DNA of 64,000 bases from an uncultured Alphaproteobacteria bacterium (lineage in GTDB: Bacteria > Pseudomonadota > Alphaproteobacteria > Methylaequorales > Methylaequoraceae): the NCBI GenBank assembly GCA_902536655.1, contig CACAYF010000007.1, positions 1 to 64,000 on the forward strand. Reading direction: 5' to 3'. A program made the position numbers and the translations under genes. Below the pieces are notes generated by a model. That model searched no databases and was not told the origin of the DNA. It worked only from the letters and a program-made list of their open reading frames with translations. Of this stretch, positions 18,693-30,207 are shown one piece after another; positions within the stretch are counted from its first letter, which is position 1; each line of letters opens with the position of its first letter.

Positions 18693-19592
18693 ATGGTATA
18701 TTTTCAAGAAATTTTAAAAAAGACTCTTCTTAAGCAAGAAGAAAAATTTTTTCACGGCTTATCATTTATTATTATAAGTTTAATAGCTATACATATATCT
18801 ATTTATTTCAATTTTTATAAATTCTCAAGTAATTGGTTAGAGTTGGAATCAAAAAAAACTACATTTATTATCAGTAATTCAATTGACGAAAAAAAAATAC
18901 CACTTGATGTTACAGAACAAATAACCAGTTATCTTGCAAGTAACTCAGAGAAGGTAGAGTTCACTGTGATTGATAATAACCTTATTAAAGATAGCTTGGG
19001 ATTGACAAACTTTACAGATATGTCCGGACTAAGTCTACCATTCATCTTTCAAATAGTTACGGATGATAAATATGTTTTAGATGAAGTGTATACATCTGTA
19101 ATAAGTATTTCAGAAAATAGGTTAATAGAAAAATATTCTCATGAAGATCAGCTTTTTGAGATTTCATCTTTTATGAACAGAATTAAACTAATTATATTTA
19201 TGATGTGTCTAGTAATAATTACTCTATTTGCATTTTTGGTCATGAATATTGTAAAAGCTGCTCTGGTTAGCAATTTTAAATTTTTAGAAATGTTACAGAT
19301 AATGGGGGCAAGTAGCTTTGACTTATCAAAAAATATTTCACAAAGCATTGTAAAAAAAATAGTTCCAGGAGCTATTCTTAGTACAATATTTGTTTATTTA
19401 TTGAGTATTTTGCTAATAAAATTATTTGGCGTAAATTTTGATTTTTTTGATTCTTCATTTTTTATAGAAATAAATATTAGCACATTTATTATATTGATAT
19501 TGTTTATTGTGATATTTTTAATTTTATTACTATTTTTTTTAATGTCTTATTTGTTTTATTTTTTTGAGAAAAGATTTTTTGATAAATTTTAA
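18693..19592 (+). CDS. ftsX: FtsX-like cell division permease
   Basis: Four-TM topology with N-terminal periplasmic loop; EMLQIMGASSFDLSKNISQSIVKK; follows ftsE. Confidence 0.8.
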   Translation: MVYFQEILKKTLLKQEEKFFHGLSFIIISLIAIHISIYFNFYKFSSNWLELESKKTTFIISNSIDEKKIPLDVTEQITSYLASNSEKVEFTVIDNNLIKDSLGLTNFTDMSGLSLPFIFQIVTDDKYVLDEVYTSVISISENRLIEKYSHEDQLFEISSFMNRIKLIIFMMCLVIITLFAFLVMNIVKAALVSNFKFLEMLQIMGASSFDLSKNISQSIVKKIVPGAILSTIFVYLLSILLIKLFGVNFDFFDSSFFIEINISTFIILILFIVIFLILLLFFLMSYLFYFFEKRFFDKF

Positions 19593-20157
19593 AAAGATTT
19601 TTATTTTTTTGGTTTCTATCAAAGTGATTGCTTTGATTTGGTGGTTAATATTGATCTTCAATACGTTTCCGAAAAAATACTATTTTACAAATTTAGTATC
19701 AAGTAAATATAACTCGGCGATAATTGTATTAACGGGTGGAAAAGGAAGAATTGAAAAAGGAATTGATCTTTACAAAAATGGTCATGGTAGTTTTTTATTT
19801 ATCTCAGGCGTATTTCATGAATCTGAATTGGAAATAAAGCAACAAATTGAAAGACAGGTTTTTAACCATAACTGTTGTGTAGTTTATGATAAAAATGCAA
19901 CGAGCACACTTGAAAACGCACTTGAAGTAAAAAATTGGTTGGCAGAGAATCCAGAAATTGAAAATTTAATCTTGGTGAGTTCTTATTATCATCTCCCAAG
20001 AAGTTTTATAATTTTTAGCAATACTATAGGAGAAAAAAAAATTTTTCTTTCCCCAGCAGAATATAAATTAAAAGTGAATAATAATCTTTTTTTTCACATA
20101 AAATTAATATTTCTAGAATTCGTCAAAGTCATTTATACGATAATTTCTTTAATATGA
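19564..20157 (+). CDS. YdcF/ElyC-family DUF218 protein
   Basis: AIIVLTGGKGRIEKGIDLYKNG...LFISGV...NATSTLENALEVKNWL...ILVSSYYHLPRS; start may be TTG 19579. Confidence 0.85.
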   Translation: MRKDFLINFKKIFIFLVSIKVIALIWWLILIFNTFPKKYYFTNLVSSKYNSAIIVLTGGKGRIEKGIDLYKNGHGSFLFISGVFHESELEIKQQIERQVFNHNCCVVYDKNATSTLENALEVKNWLAENPEIENLILVSSYYHLPRSFIIFSNTIGEKKIFLSPAEYKLKVNNNLFFHIKLIFLEFVKVIYTIISLI

Positions 20158-20843
20158 GATTTTTAAGAAGCTTTACCTTTTATATTTTTTTTTATACTGG
20201 AACAATATTTTTTTTCTTAATTTTCTCACCTGTCTGGCTATTTACTAGAAACTTTGTTGTAACACTCTGTACTTTTTGGACAAAATCAGTAATAAAACTC
20301 TCAGAATTAATTCTAGGAATAAAATATGAAATAAAAGGGATTGAAAATATCCCTAAGTCTGGTTCTTTTGTTGTAGCAAGTAATCATCAATCAGCATGGG
20401 AAACCTTCTTTCTTGGCTCTCTTTTTCCAGGTTCAATTTTCATACTTAAAGATGAACTAAAGAAAATTCCAATATTTTCTCAGTACTTCAAAAAACTCGG
20501 ATTTATATTTGTTAAAAGAGAAAAGGCATTTGATTCGCTAAAGATTCTATTAAAATCTGTAAGAAAATTAATCTTACAAAATAATAGTATTTTCATCATT
20601 TTTCCTGAGGGAACAAGAATCAAGCCTGGAGACAGAATAAAATTAAATTCAGGAGTTTTTGCCATACACAAATTTTCAGGTTTACCTATTCTTCCAATCA
20701 AACTTAACTCTGGAAAGTATTGGATTAATAAAAAGTTTAATAAAAAGAAAGGTACAATTATGATTAAAATCTTTCCAACTATAAATAAAGAAGATGATAA
20801 AGAAAAAGTTATGACAAAACTTGCAAATTATTATTATCAATAA
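20154..20843 (+). CDS. plsC: 1-acyl-sn-glycerol-3-phosphate acyltransferase
   Basis: ASNHQSAWETF (HX4E variant seen in some PlsC), FPEGTRIKPG. Confidence 0.9.
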   Translation: MRFLRSFTFYIFFYTGTIFFFLIFSPVWLFTRNFVVTLCTFWTKSVIKLSELILGIKYEIKGIENIPKSGSFVVASNHQSAWETFFLGSLFPGSIFILKDELKKIPIFSQYFKKLGFIFVKREKAFDSLKILLKSVRKLILQNNSIFIIFPEGTRIKPGDRIKLNSGVFAIHKFSGLPILPIKLNSGKYWINKKFNKKKGTIMIKIFPTINKEDDKEKVMTKLANYYYQ

Positions 20844-20849
20844 ATAATT

Positions 20850-21716
20850 TCATATCCTTTTTTTAATAATAATATTTCTTATTTGTTTGGTTCTTTTGAG
20901 CAATCTAAATATTTGGGAATATTCTTCATCTTCTAACAGTTTTTTTATTTTTTCTATATCTTTTAAAAAAAGAGAAAGAGTATCTTTTAAAAATCCTTTA
21001 TTTTTTAGAAAAATATCAGTCCACATTTTTGGATCTGAAGAACCTATTCTTGTAAAATCTTTAAATCCGCCAGCAGCAAAATTTATTAATTCTTTCTTTT
21101 TCTTTATATTAAGATTGAAAGCTGTTCCTACGATTGTGAATGCAATTAAATGAGGCAAATGAGATGTTATTGACATTATCTTATCATGTTCATTTATTTT
21201 CATTGTAGCAACTTTCATCCCCACTCTTTTCCAAATTTGACTTATAATTCGCACTGATTTTTTATTACTGCCAATAGGCGTTAAAATACACCACTTATCT
21301 TCAAAGAGGCTATTGAAAGCATTTTTGGCTCCAGAATGTTCTGTTCCAGCTATTGGATGACCAGGAACTAGAGAAAATTTTTTATCGTTAAGTTTAAGAG
21401 TTTTTTTTTCAAAAATATTTTTTACAGACCCAACATCTGAAATAATTTGATTCTTTTCTGTATAGTCCGATAATTTTTTTACAATGTTATCGATTAAACT
21501 TACAGGAGTACAAATAAAAATAATAGAGCTTTCTTTTATTCTTTTATCTATTGTGGCTCTTCTTTCATCAATAGCTTTGAGTAAGTAAGCATTACGAAGA
21601 TTTTTTTTAGATTTATCAATACCAATGATCTTTTCACATATTTTTTTTCTTTTTAAGGCGAGTCCAAGTGAAGCTCCAATAAGTCCGGGGCCAATAATTG
21701 TGATTTCTTTATGCAT
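20850..21716 (-). CDS. tyrA: prephenate/arogenate dehydrogenase
   Basis: ITIIGPGLIGASLGLALKRK; PGHPIAGTEHSGAKNAFNSLFEDKWCILTP. Confidence 0.92.
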   Translation of the reverse strand: MHKEITIIGPGLIGASLGLALKRKKICEKIIGIDKSKKNLRNAYLLKAIDERRATIDKRIKESSIIFICTPVSLIDNIVKKLSDYTEKNQIISDVGSVKNIFEKKTLKLNDKKFSLVPGHPIAGTEHSGAKNAFNSLFEDKWCILTPIGSNKKSVRIISQIWKRVGMKVATMKINEHDKIMSITSHLPHLIAFTIVGTAFNLNIKKKKELINFAAGGFKDFTRIGSSDPKMWTDIFLKNKGFLKDTLSLFLKDIEKIKKLLEDEEYSQIFRLLKRTKQIRNIIIKKRI

Positions 21717-22821
21717 TTTTTTTGTTAATTGAATTTCTTAATTCCCTTAAGAACTTTTTTAGATCATTGTTTGACCCTATTGAAACTCTAAAAAACTGTT
21801 TCATTCCATAATTAGTTAAGTCTCTAACTAAAATTCTTTTCTTTTTTAGAAAACTTATAATGTCTTTTTTAGAGTATTTCTTTTCGTCGACCTTTATAAG
21901 AACGAAATTTGCAAAACTTTCAAATGATTCAAGACCAATCTTTTTAATTTCAGTAGGGAGAATTTTTCTCCATTTATCATTGTGAATTATGGACTTTCTC
22001 AAAAATTCTTTTTCTCTCAATATCAGAGTCCCTATATTTTGTGAAAGTGTATTAACATTAAATGGTCCTCTTACTTTTTCCAAAAGCTCAATTATTTTTT
22101 CATTTGAATACGCCCAACCCAGTCTCAGTCCAGCCAATGCAAAAATTTTAGAGAAAGTTCGAGTAACAATAATATTTGGAAATTTATTTATTAAATCAAT
22201 TCCATCTGTGTATCTTTTGTCTGTAATAAATTCAGAGTATGCACCATCTAAAACTACTATTATATTTTGAGGTACTTTGTGTAAAAATTTTAAGAGCTCT
22301 TCTTTGTAAATTATCGTTCCTGTTGGATTATTCGGGTTTGCTATAAAAATTATTCTTGTTCGCTTGGTAATTCTTTTAAGAATATTATTACATGAAATCT
22401 TGAGCTTTTCTGATTTTGCAGTAACAACATTGCAACCAGAAGCTCTTGCAATTATTGGATAGTACGTAAACCCAAACTCACTACAAATTACTTCTCCTCC
22501 TTCTTTTGAAAATGTTTGTGCAATTACTGCCAACACGTCGTCTGATCCGTTGCCACAAATTATATTTTTAACTTTCAATTTAAAAGTTTTTGCTAATTGA
22601 TTTTTTAATTGATTACAATCACCATCAGGATACAGATTTGATGAAAGAACTATATTATTTGCCCTAGTAATTACGTTTCTTGGAATTTTAAAAGGCGACT
22701 CATTTGAAGAAAGTTTAGATATTTTGTCTTCTTTGTTTATGCTTAATGATTCGCCTGGTATGTATTTTTCTATTTTATTTATTGAGGGTTTTACTATGTC
22801 CTTAAAATTAAAACTAACCAT
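21709..22821 (-). CDS. hisC: histidinol-phosphate aminotransferase
   Basis: KLSSNESPF, NGSDDVL, ANPNNPTGT, RTFSKIFALAGLRLGW. Confidence 0.93.
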   Translation of the reverse strand: MVSFNFKDIVKPSINKIEKYIPGESLSINKEDKISKLSSNESPFKIPRNVITRANNIVLSSNLYPDGDCNQLKNQLAKTFKLKVKNIICGNGSDDVLAVIAQTFSKEGGEVICSEFGFTYYPIIARASGCNVVTAKSEKLKISCNNILKRITKRTRIIFIANPNNPTGTIIYKEELLKFLHKVPQNIIVVLDGAYSEFITDKRYTDGIDLINKFPNIIVTRTFSKIFALAGLRLGWAYSNEKIIELLEKVRGPFNVNTLSQNIGTLILREKEFLRKSIIHNDKWRKILPTEIKKIGLESFESFANFVLIKVDEKKYSKKDIISFLKKKRILVRDLTNYGMKQFFRVSIGSNNDLKKFLRELRNSINKKNA

Positions 22822-22849
22822 AAATTTTTACTTTCAAAATAAAATTATT

Positions 22850-22877
22850 TTGACTACTTAATCAACATAGTTATGAT
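22850..22877 (+). promoter_or_regulatory. sigma-70-like promoter for metX
   Basis: TTGACT (22850-22855), 16-nt spacer, TATGAT (22872-22877), 34 bp before the metX ATG. Confidence 0.45.
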
Positions 22878-22911
22878 GCGTTTTAAGTCAAATAAATTAA
22901 TATAAAATTAA

Positions 22912-24033
22912 ATGAAATCTTTAATTCTAACTGATAAATTTAAAATTAAAAATTCAATTAAACTCGATTCTGGAGAATATATAGATTCATGCGAGGTTGC
23001 TTTTAAAACTTTTGGAGAATTAAATAAAAAAAAAACCAATGCAATTTTAGTTTGCCATGCATTATCTGGTGACCAGTTTTGTTCAGAAATCAATCCATTT
23101 ACAATGAAAAAAGGGTGGTGGAACATTTTAATTGGACCTGGAAAAGTTATAGATACGAACATCTTTTTTGTGATATGCAGCAACGTTCTTGGTGGATGCA
23201 TGGGAAGCACTGGTCCATCATCAATCAATCCTAATACCAAAACAAATTATGGATTAAAATTTCCAGTCATTACCATTTCAGATATGGTTAAAGTACAAGA
23301 AAAACTAGTTTCAGCACTGGGCATAAAAAAATTATTTGCAGTAATTGGTGGTTCAATGGGCGGTATGCAAACCTTAGAGTGGGCCACTAGATTTAGCAGT
23401 AAAGTTAATGTTGCAATTCCAATCGCTACATCTTACAGGCATTCTGCTCAAAATATAGCATTTCACGAAATTGGAAGACAAGCTATTATGGCTGATCCAG
23501 TCTGGAACAAAGGAAACTATTATAAAACAAAAAAGGAACCTAAAGGGGGATTGTCGGTTGCTAGGATGATAGCTCATATAACATATTTATCAGAGCATGC
23601 TCTTCAGAGAAAGTTCGGAAGAAACCTTCAAAATAGTAATTTCTTTTCTTTTAATTTTGATACTGATTTCCAAATTGAAAGCTACTTAAAGCATCAGGGA
23701 AGTTCATTTGTAGAAAGATTTGATGCTAATAGTTATCTTTATATAACGAAAGCAATGGACTACTTTGATTTGTCTGCAAGAAATGGTGGTCTTTCAAGAG
23801 TTTTTAAAAATTCAAATGTGAATTTTTGTTTTTTTACATTTACATCAGATTGGTTGTTTCCAACCTCGGAAACAAAGACAATAATAAAGTCATTAAACAG
23901 TTCAAACTCTTTAGTAAGTTTTGTGGAAGTTAAAACAGATAAGGGGCACGATGCATTTCTCTTAGAAGAACCAGAGTTTCACGCAACTCTTAAAGGTTTT
24001 ATAGAGGGACAGATTGGAAAGCATGGAATATGA
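22912..24033 (+). CDS. metX: homoserine O-acetyltransferase (or O-succinyltransferase), MetX
   Basis: CHALSGDQF, GGCMGSTGPSSINP, VIGGSMGGMQTLEWA, DKGHDAFLLE; followed by metW. Confidence 0.94.
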   Translation: MKSLILTDKFKIKNSIKLDSGEYIDSCEVAFKTFGELNKKKTNAILVCHALSGDQFCSEINPFTMKKGWWNILIGPGKVIDTNIFFVICSNVLGGCMGSTGPSSINPNTKTNYGLKFPVITISDMVKVQEKLVSALGIKKLFAVIGGSMGGMQTLEWATRFSSKVNVAIPIATSYRHSAQNIAFHEIGRQAIMADPVWNKGNYYKTKKEPKGGLSVARMIAHITYLSEHALQRKFGRNLQNSNFFSFNFDTDFQIESYLKHQGSSFVERFDANSYLYITKAMDYFDLSARNGGLSRVFKNSNVNFCFFTFTSDWLFPTSETKTIIKSLNSSNSLVSFVEVKTDKGHDAFLLEEPEFHATLKGFIEGQIGKHGI

Positions 24034-24659
24034 AAAAAAATTTAAGAAATGATCTATTCGTAATTTCTAAGTTGATAAATGATAAAGAAAAAATATTAGA
24101 TGTTGGGTGTGGAACTGGGAATCTTTTGGATTTTCTTTTAAAAACAAAAAAAGCTGACTGCAGAGGAATTGAGATAAGTCAATCAGGAGTAAATGAGTGT
24201 GTTAAGAAAGGATTGTCAGTTATCCAAGGAGACGCTAACTATGATTTAGATGATTATCCTAATAATGCATTTAGTACTGTGATTTTAAGTCAAACAATTC
24301 AAGCAATGATTTTTCCTGATGTTGTTATAAAAAATTTAATACGGATCGGAAGGAGAGCTATAATTTCATTTCCAAATTTTGGGTACTGGAAAGTTAGGAG
24401 AGATTTATTAGTAGGAGGCAAAATGCCAAAAAACAATATCCTTCCTTATGAATGGTTTGATACACCAAATATTCATTTATGCTCATCTAAGGATTTTCAA
24501 ATATTTTGTGAAAAAAATAAAATAATAATAGAAAAGTTTATTTGTCTTAGTGAAAAAGGAAATCAAATGAAAACAAATTATTTTTCAAATTTATTTGCGT
24601 ATCAAGTAATATTTTGTGTTTCAAAAAAAAAAAAAGTTGATAAAAATAAGTTGTGTTAG
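24030..24659 (+). CDS. metW: methionine biosynthesis protein MetW
   Basis: ILDVGCGTGNLLDFLL; SQTIQAM; SFPNFGYWKVR. Confidence 0.93.
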   Translation: MKKNLRNDLFVISKLINDKEKILDVGCGTGNLLDFLLKTKKADCRGIEISQSGVNECVKKGLSVIQGDANYDLDDYPNNAFSTVILSQTIQAMIFPDVVIKNLIRIGRRAIISFPNFGYWKVRRDLLVGGKMPKNNILPYEWFDTPNIHLCSSKDFQIFCEKNKIIIEKFICLSEKGNQMKTNYFSNLFAYQVIFCVSKKKKVDKNKLC

Positions 24660-25417
24660 AAATAATTCAAATTCCGTTATTATCAGATAACTATTCATAT
24701 ATAATTATAGACAAAAATACTAACACGACTGGTTGTATTGATCCGTCAGTTGCAAAGAACGTTGTAAATATATTAAAGAAAAAAGGAATTGGTCTCGATT
24801 TCATTTTGAATACTCATCATCATCATGATCACGTTGGTGGAAATAAAGAGCTCAAAGAAATCTATAACTGCAAAATTATTGGATGCTTCAATGATCAAAA
24901 AAGAATTCCAGGAATAGATATTAAATTGAAAGATAATGAAAATTATAATATTGGTGACAGCTTATTTAAAGTGATTAACACACCAGGTCATACAATTGGG
25001 CATATTTGCTTTTATTTTATGGATCAAAATTTTTTATTTTGTGGAGATACAATTTTCTCATTAGGTTGTGGAAGACTTTTTGAGGGTTCATATGAACAAA
25101 TGACAGAATCAATTTTAAAAATTCGTTCTTTGCCTGATTGTACTAAAATATTTTGTGGGCATGAGTATACGGAATCAAACGCAAAATTTGCAGAGTTTCT
25201 TGATTCTGGAGATGACTTGTTAAAAAAGAAAGTATCTCAAATAAAAAGAGATAGGTCGATGTCAAAACCAACGGTTCCAACATTACTGAAAGAAGAGAAA
25301 ATGTTTAATCCATTTATGAAGTTTGACAACTCACAGTATTTAGATTCTATAAAAATTGAAAACATTTCAGATGTAGAAAATTTCAAAAAGATCCGGATTA
25401 TGAAAGATAATTTTTAA
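24653..25417 (+). CDS. gloB: hydroxyacylglutathione hydrolase (glyoxalase II)
   Basis: NTHHHHDHVGGN, HTIGHICFYF, FCGDTIFSLGCGRLFEG. Confidence 0.94.
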   Translation: MLEIIQIPLLSDNYSYIIIDKNTNTTGCIDPSVAKNVVNILKKKGIGLDFILNTHHHHDHVGGNKELKEIYNCKIIGCFNDQKRIPGIDIKLKDNENYNIGDSLFKVINTPGHTIGHICFYFMDQNFLFCGDTIFSLGCGRLFEGSYEQMTESILKIRSLPDCTKIFCGHEYTESNAKFAEFLDSGDDLLKKKVSQIKRDRSMSKPTVPTLLKEEKMFNPFMKFDNSQYLDSIKIENISDVENFKKIRIMKDNF

Positions 25418-26136
25418 TCCATCCACAAGCCGCCATTTATAGATATAGTTGAACCATTAATATAATTTGCTTTATCTGAAACAAGATAACTTACCATTTC
25501 TGCGACTTCATCAGCTTCCCCTAATCTTTTATTCGGTATGGTTTCGATAATTGATTTTAAGATGTCTTCTCGGATGGCTGCGACCATCTCTGTATTGATG
25601 TAACCAGGACAGACTACATTAGAGGTAATACCCTTACTAGCACTTTCGAGTGCTAAAGACTTGGAGAAACCTATCAGAGCAGACTTTGTCGCTGCATAGT
25701 TCGTTTGACCAAACTGCCCCTTTTGTCCGTTCACAGATGAAATGTGGACTATTCTTCCAAAGCTATTTTCCCTCATTTTATTAATTACTAATGATGTCAT
25801 ATTAAAGACTGAATTTAAGTTAACATCAATAACTTTCTGCCAGTTATCTTTACTCATTTTATGAAGCGGTGCGTCTCTGGTTATCCCTGCATTATTGATT
25901 AGAATATCAACATTCTTATAATCCTCATAAATTTGAGAAATAGATTTTTTACATTCATCAAAATTACCAACGTCCCACTTAACTACTTCGATATTATTTT
26001 CTTTAGAGAACGATCTAGCAGCATCGTCATTGCTTGCATAATTAGCAATTACCTCAAAGTTTGATGACTTTAATTTTTTGGATATTGACGCACCTATTCC
26101 TCTAGTACCACCTGTTACAATAGCTATTTTTGTCAT
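25414..26136 (-). CDS. phaB: acetoacetyl-CoA reductase (SDR)
   Basis: VTGGTRGIGASIS; HISSVNGQKGQFGQTNYAATKSALIGFSKSLALE; downstream of the thiolase. Confidence 0.92.
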   Translation of the reverse strand: MTKIAIVTGGTRGIGASISKKLKSSNFEVIANYASNDDAARSFSKENNIEVVKWDVGNFDECKKSISQIYEDYKNVDILINNAGITRDAPLHKMSKDNWQKVIDVNLNSVFNMTSLVINKMRENSFGRIVHISSVNGQKGQFGQTNYAATKSALIGFSKSLALESASKGITSNVVCPGYINTEMVAAIREDILKSIIETIPNKRLGEADEVAEMVSYLVSDKANYINGSTISINGGLWMD

Positions 26137-27311
26137 TGTTTTCTTTCAACACACATTGCAACTCCCTGACCTCCTCCAATGCACAATGTTGCAATTCCCT
26201 TTGTTTTATTTTGTCTTTCAAGTTCGTGAATTAAAGTTACTAAGATTCTAGTTCCTGATGCTCCTATTGGGTGACCTAAAGCAATAGCTCCTCCGCTCAC
26301 ATTCACTTTATTCATATCCCATTTAAGTTCATTAGATACCGCTAAAGATTGGGCAGCAAAAGCTTCATTTGCTTCAATTAGGTCAAGATCATCCATAGAC
26401 CATTTAGCTTCTTCAAGAGCTTTTTTTACAGCTGGTACAGGACCAATACCCATAATGGATGGGTCTACTCCGATTGTTGAAGATGACACTATGCTTACAA
26501 GTGGTTTCAATCCTAATTCATTGGCTTTGTCTTTTTTCATAACCAACACGGCTGCTGCTCCGTCATTTAATCCAGATGCATTACCTGCTGTTACGGTTCC
26601 TTCCTTATCAAAGACAGGTTTTAAAGATTTTATTTTTTCAAGTGTAGTTCCATGTCGAGGAAATTCGTCCGTATCAAACAATATTTCTTCTTTCTTTGAT
26701 GTAATCTTTACTGAAGTTATTTCATTTTTAAAGTGATTGTTCTTTTGAGCATTTTCGGCCTTATTTTGTGAGTTTGTTGCGAATTTATCCTGTTCGTCTT
26801 TTGATATATTAAATTTTTCTGCAATATTTTCTGCAGTTGTTCCCATATGATAATTATTCATAGCACACCAAAGTCCGTCAACAATCATGCTGTCTTTGAT
26901 TTTACCATCTCCCATTTTTAGTCCATTTCTTAGGTTTATTGTATGATGAGCATTTGACATGCTTTCTTGACCACCAGCAATTACAATTTCACTTTGACCA
27001 GACAATATTGATTGACAAGCTATCATAACTGATCTTAATCCAGATCCGCAAACTTGATTTATTGTAAGAGCACTCACTTTTTCAGGGAGGTTTGATAGCA
27101 TGCATGTTTGCCTAGCAGGATTTTGTCCCGATCCACCTGTTAAAACTTGACCCATAATAATTTCATCAATTAAATCTTTTGAAATTTCTGACTCTGAAAT
27201 TATTGAGTCTATAACTGAACTACCTAATTGAGGAGCTGAAAAGTTTGATAAACTCCCCATAAATTTCCCAATAGGAAGCCTTTTAGCAGTAGTTATAACT
27301 ATTTCGTTCAT
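26133..27311 (-). CDS. phaA: acetyl-CoA C-acetyltransferase (beta-ketothiolase)
   Basis: NQVCGSGLRSVMIACQSI; GGQESMS; NVSGGAIALGHPIGASGTRI; CIGGGQGVAM. Confidence 0.93.
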   Translation of the reverse strand: MNEIVITTAKRLPIGKFMGSLSNFSAPQLGSSVIDSIISESEISKDLIDEIIMGQVLTGGSGQNPARQTCMLSNLPEKVSALTINQVCGSGLRSVMIACQSILSGQSEIVIAGGQESMSNAHHTINLRNGLKMGDGKIKDSMIVDGLWCAMNNYHMGTTAENIAEKFNISKDEQDKFATNSQNKAENAQKNNHFKNEITSVKITSKKEEILFDTDEFPRHGTTLEKIKSLKPVFDKEGTVTAGNASGLNDGAAAVLVMKKDKANELGLKPLVSIVSSSTIGVDPSIMGIGPVPAVKKALEEAKWSMDDLDLIEANEAFAAQSLAVSNELKWDMNKVNVSGGAIALGHPIGASGTRILVTLIHELERQNKTKGIATLCIGGGQGVAMCVERKQ

Positions 27312-27383
27312 ATGAATTACCGATATGTAAATTTAATAACATAATAAATAAATTTAACAACAAAAATTACTTAAAGTAATGAA

Positions 27384-27411
27384 TTGACAAAAAGTTCTTA
27401 ACAAATATAAA
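27384..27411 (+). promoter_or_regulatory. sigma-70-like promoter for the rplU-rpmA-obgE run
   Basis: TTGACA (27384-27389), 16-nt spacer, TATAAA (27406-27411), upstream of rplU. Confidence 0.5.
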
Positions 27412-27444
27412 TTAAAATAAAAAGAACAGATAATAAGTATTTTG

Positions 27445-27846
27445 ATGATAGCTATATTTGAAAATAGGGGCAAACAGTACAAAGCAAAAATAGGGGATTT
27501 TTTGAAACTTCCAAAAATCAGTACACTTAAAAAGAATGACAATGTTACTTTTGATAAAGTGATTTTTATTAAGGATGACAAAGGTCAAACAATTATAGGA
27601 TCACCGTTAGTGAGTGGAGTTCAAATTATTTGTCAGGTTATCGAGCAGATTAGAGACAAAAAAATCATTGTTTTCAAAAAAAAAAGAAGACATAACTACA
27701 GAAGAAAGATTGGTCATCGCCAAGATCTGACACTCATAAAAATTAAAGAAATTAAAATGGCTAATCAATCTACCACACCTAAGAAAGACATTACTTCATC
27801 TAAGGAGAAAGTTAAATCTACCAAAGGGGAATCAAATGGCCCATAA
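27445..27846 (+). CDS. rplU: 50S ribosomal protein L21 with C-terminal extension
   Basis: [47 protein letters not shown], then a Lys/Ser/Thr-rich tail. Confidence 0.93.
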   Translation: MIAIFENRGKQYKAKIGDFLKLPKISTLKKNDNVTFDKVIFIKDDKGQTIIGSPLVSGVQIICQVIEQIRDKKIIVFKKKRRHNYRRKIGHRQDLTLIKIKEIKMANQSTTPKKDITSSKEKVKSTKGESNGP

Positions 27847-28093
27847 AAAAGCAGGTGGAAGTACAAGAAACGGAAGAGATAGTGCAGGTAGAAGGCTTGG
27901 CGTAAAAAAATTTGGAGGCGAAGTCGTAGTACCTGGTAATATTATAATTAGGCAAAGAGGAACTAAATATCATCCTGGAAAAAACGTTTCCATTGGAAAA
28001 GATCATACTATTTTTGCAATTAAAGAAGGAGTGGTTTCTTTTGAAAAGAAATCTGGGAATAAATCCTTTGTAAATGTAGATCAAAAAAAATAA
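27836..28093 (+). CDS. rpmA: 50S ribosomal protein L27
   Basis: [29 protein letters not shown]. Confidence 0.97.
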   Translation: MAHKKAGGSTRNGRDSAGRRLGVKKFGGEVVVPGNIIIRQRGTKYHPGKNVSIGKDHTIFAIKEGVVSFEKKSGNKSFVNVDQKK

Positions 28094-29091
<998 letters not shown>

Positions 29092-29092
<1 letters not shown>

Positions 29093-30207
29093 TGAATAAT
29101 TTATCAATCTTAAATGCAAAAAAAGTGGTAATAAAAATAGGATCATCATTGTTAGTTTCTAATAGTAAATTTAATTCAAAATGGTTAGAGACGTTTATAG
29201 AAGATTTAATTTTCCTCAAAAATAAAAATATTGATATTCTAATTGTTGCATCCGGCTCAGTTTCATTAGGTAAGGTCTATTTGAATATAGAAAAAAAAAA
29301 GCTTAGGATTCATGAAAAACAAGCTTGTGCCGCATGTGGACAAGCAATTCTGATGAATAATTTCAAAAAAACATTTGAGAAAAAAAAGTTACCCGTAGCA
29401 CAAATCCTTCTTACCTATTCTGATACTGAAGACAGGAAAAAAAGTCTGAACTCAAAAGAAACCATCTTTGAATTGTTTAAATGTAATGTAATTCCAATTG
29501 TAAATGAAAATGATTCCGTTGCAGTAGATGAATTAAAATTTGGAGATAACGATAGACTTGCTGCAAGAGTTGCTCAGATAATAGATGCAAACGTTTTAAT
29601 ACTTCTTAGTGATGTGGACGGATTGTTCACCGTTAACCCAAAAAAAAACAATAATGCAATGCTAATTAGAGAAGTGGAGAAAATTAATAAGACAATATAT
29701 GACATGGCTAGTACAGAAACCAATAATCATGGAACTGGCGGGATGTATACAAAGATAGAAGCAGCCGAGATTGCATCTGAATCTGGCTGCGATACAATAA
29801 TTTGTAGAGGAACAAAAAAAAACCCAATTAGCGAATATTTAAAAAAAGAGATTGGAACAATATTTAAAGGAAAAGTTAATAATGATAAAGGTTTTAAAAA
29901 ATGGCTAGCTGGAACTATTAAAGTGGAAGGAGATATATTTCTAGACAATGGAGCTGTTGAGGCTGTTTCAAACGGTGCAAGTATTTTACCGAGCGGTATC
30001 CAAAAAATAACTGGAAAATTTTTTAAAGGTGATATAATTAACATTAAAAATAAAAACGGAAAAAAAATTGGAAAAGGGATTACTTATTACGATTCATTTG
30101 AACTTTTAAAGATATTGGGTAAAAAAACATCAGAAATAAAAAAATCATTGGGTTATGACGGTAGAAATGAAATAGTCCATAGAGATTATTTGACATTAAA
30201 TGAATAA
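29092..30207 (+). CDS. proB: glutamate 5-kinase
   Basis: KVVIKIGSSLLV; NENDSVAVDELKFGDND; GTGGMYTKIEAAEIA; start at ATG 29092 overlapping the obgE stop. Confidence 0.95.

Noticed and set aside
20381-20410. PlsC HX4D motif appearing as HX4E (NHQSAWE)
   Set aside because: The HQSAWE-type variant occurs in PlsC-family proteins, so I do not treat it as anomalous.
22822-22911. Possible SAM riboswitch upstream of metX
   Set aside because: Only about 90 bp and very AT-rich; I could not find a convincing SAM-II or SAM-V pseudoknot consensus, and a sigma-70-like promoter accounts for the visible signal.
22908-23240. 110-aa minus-strand ORF
   Set aside because: Antisense to the well-supported metX; no recognisable domain.
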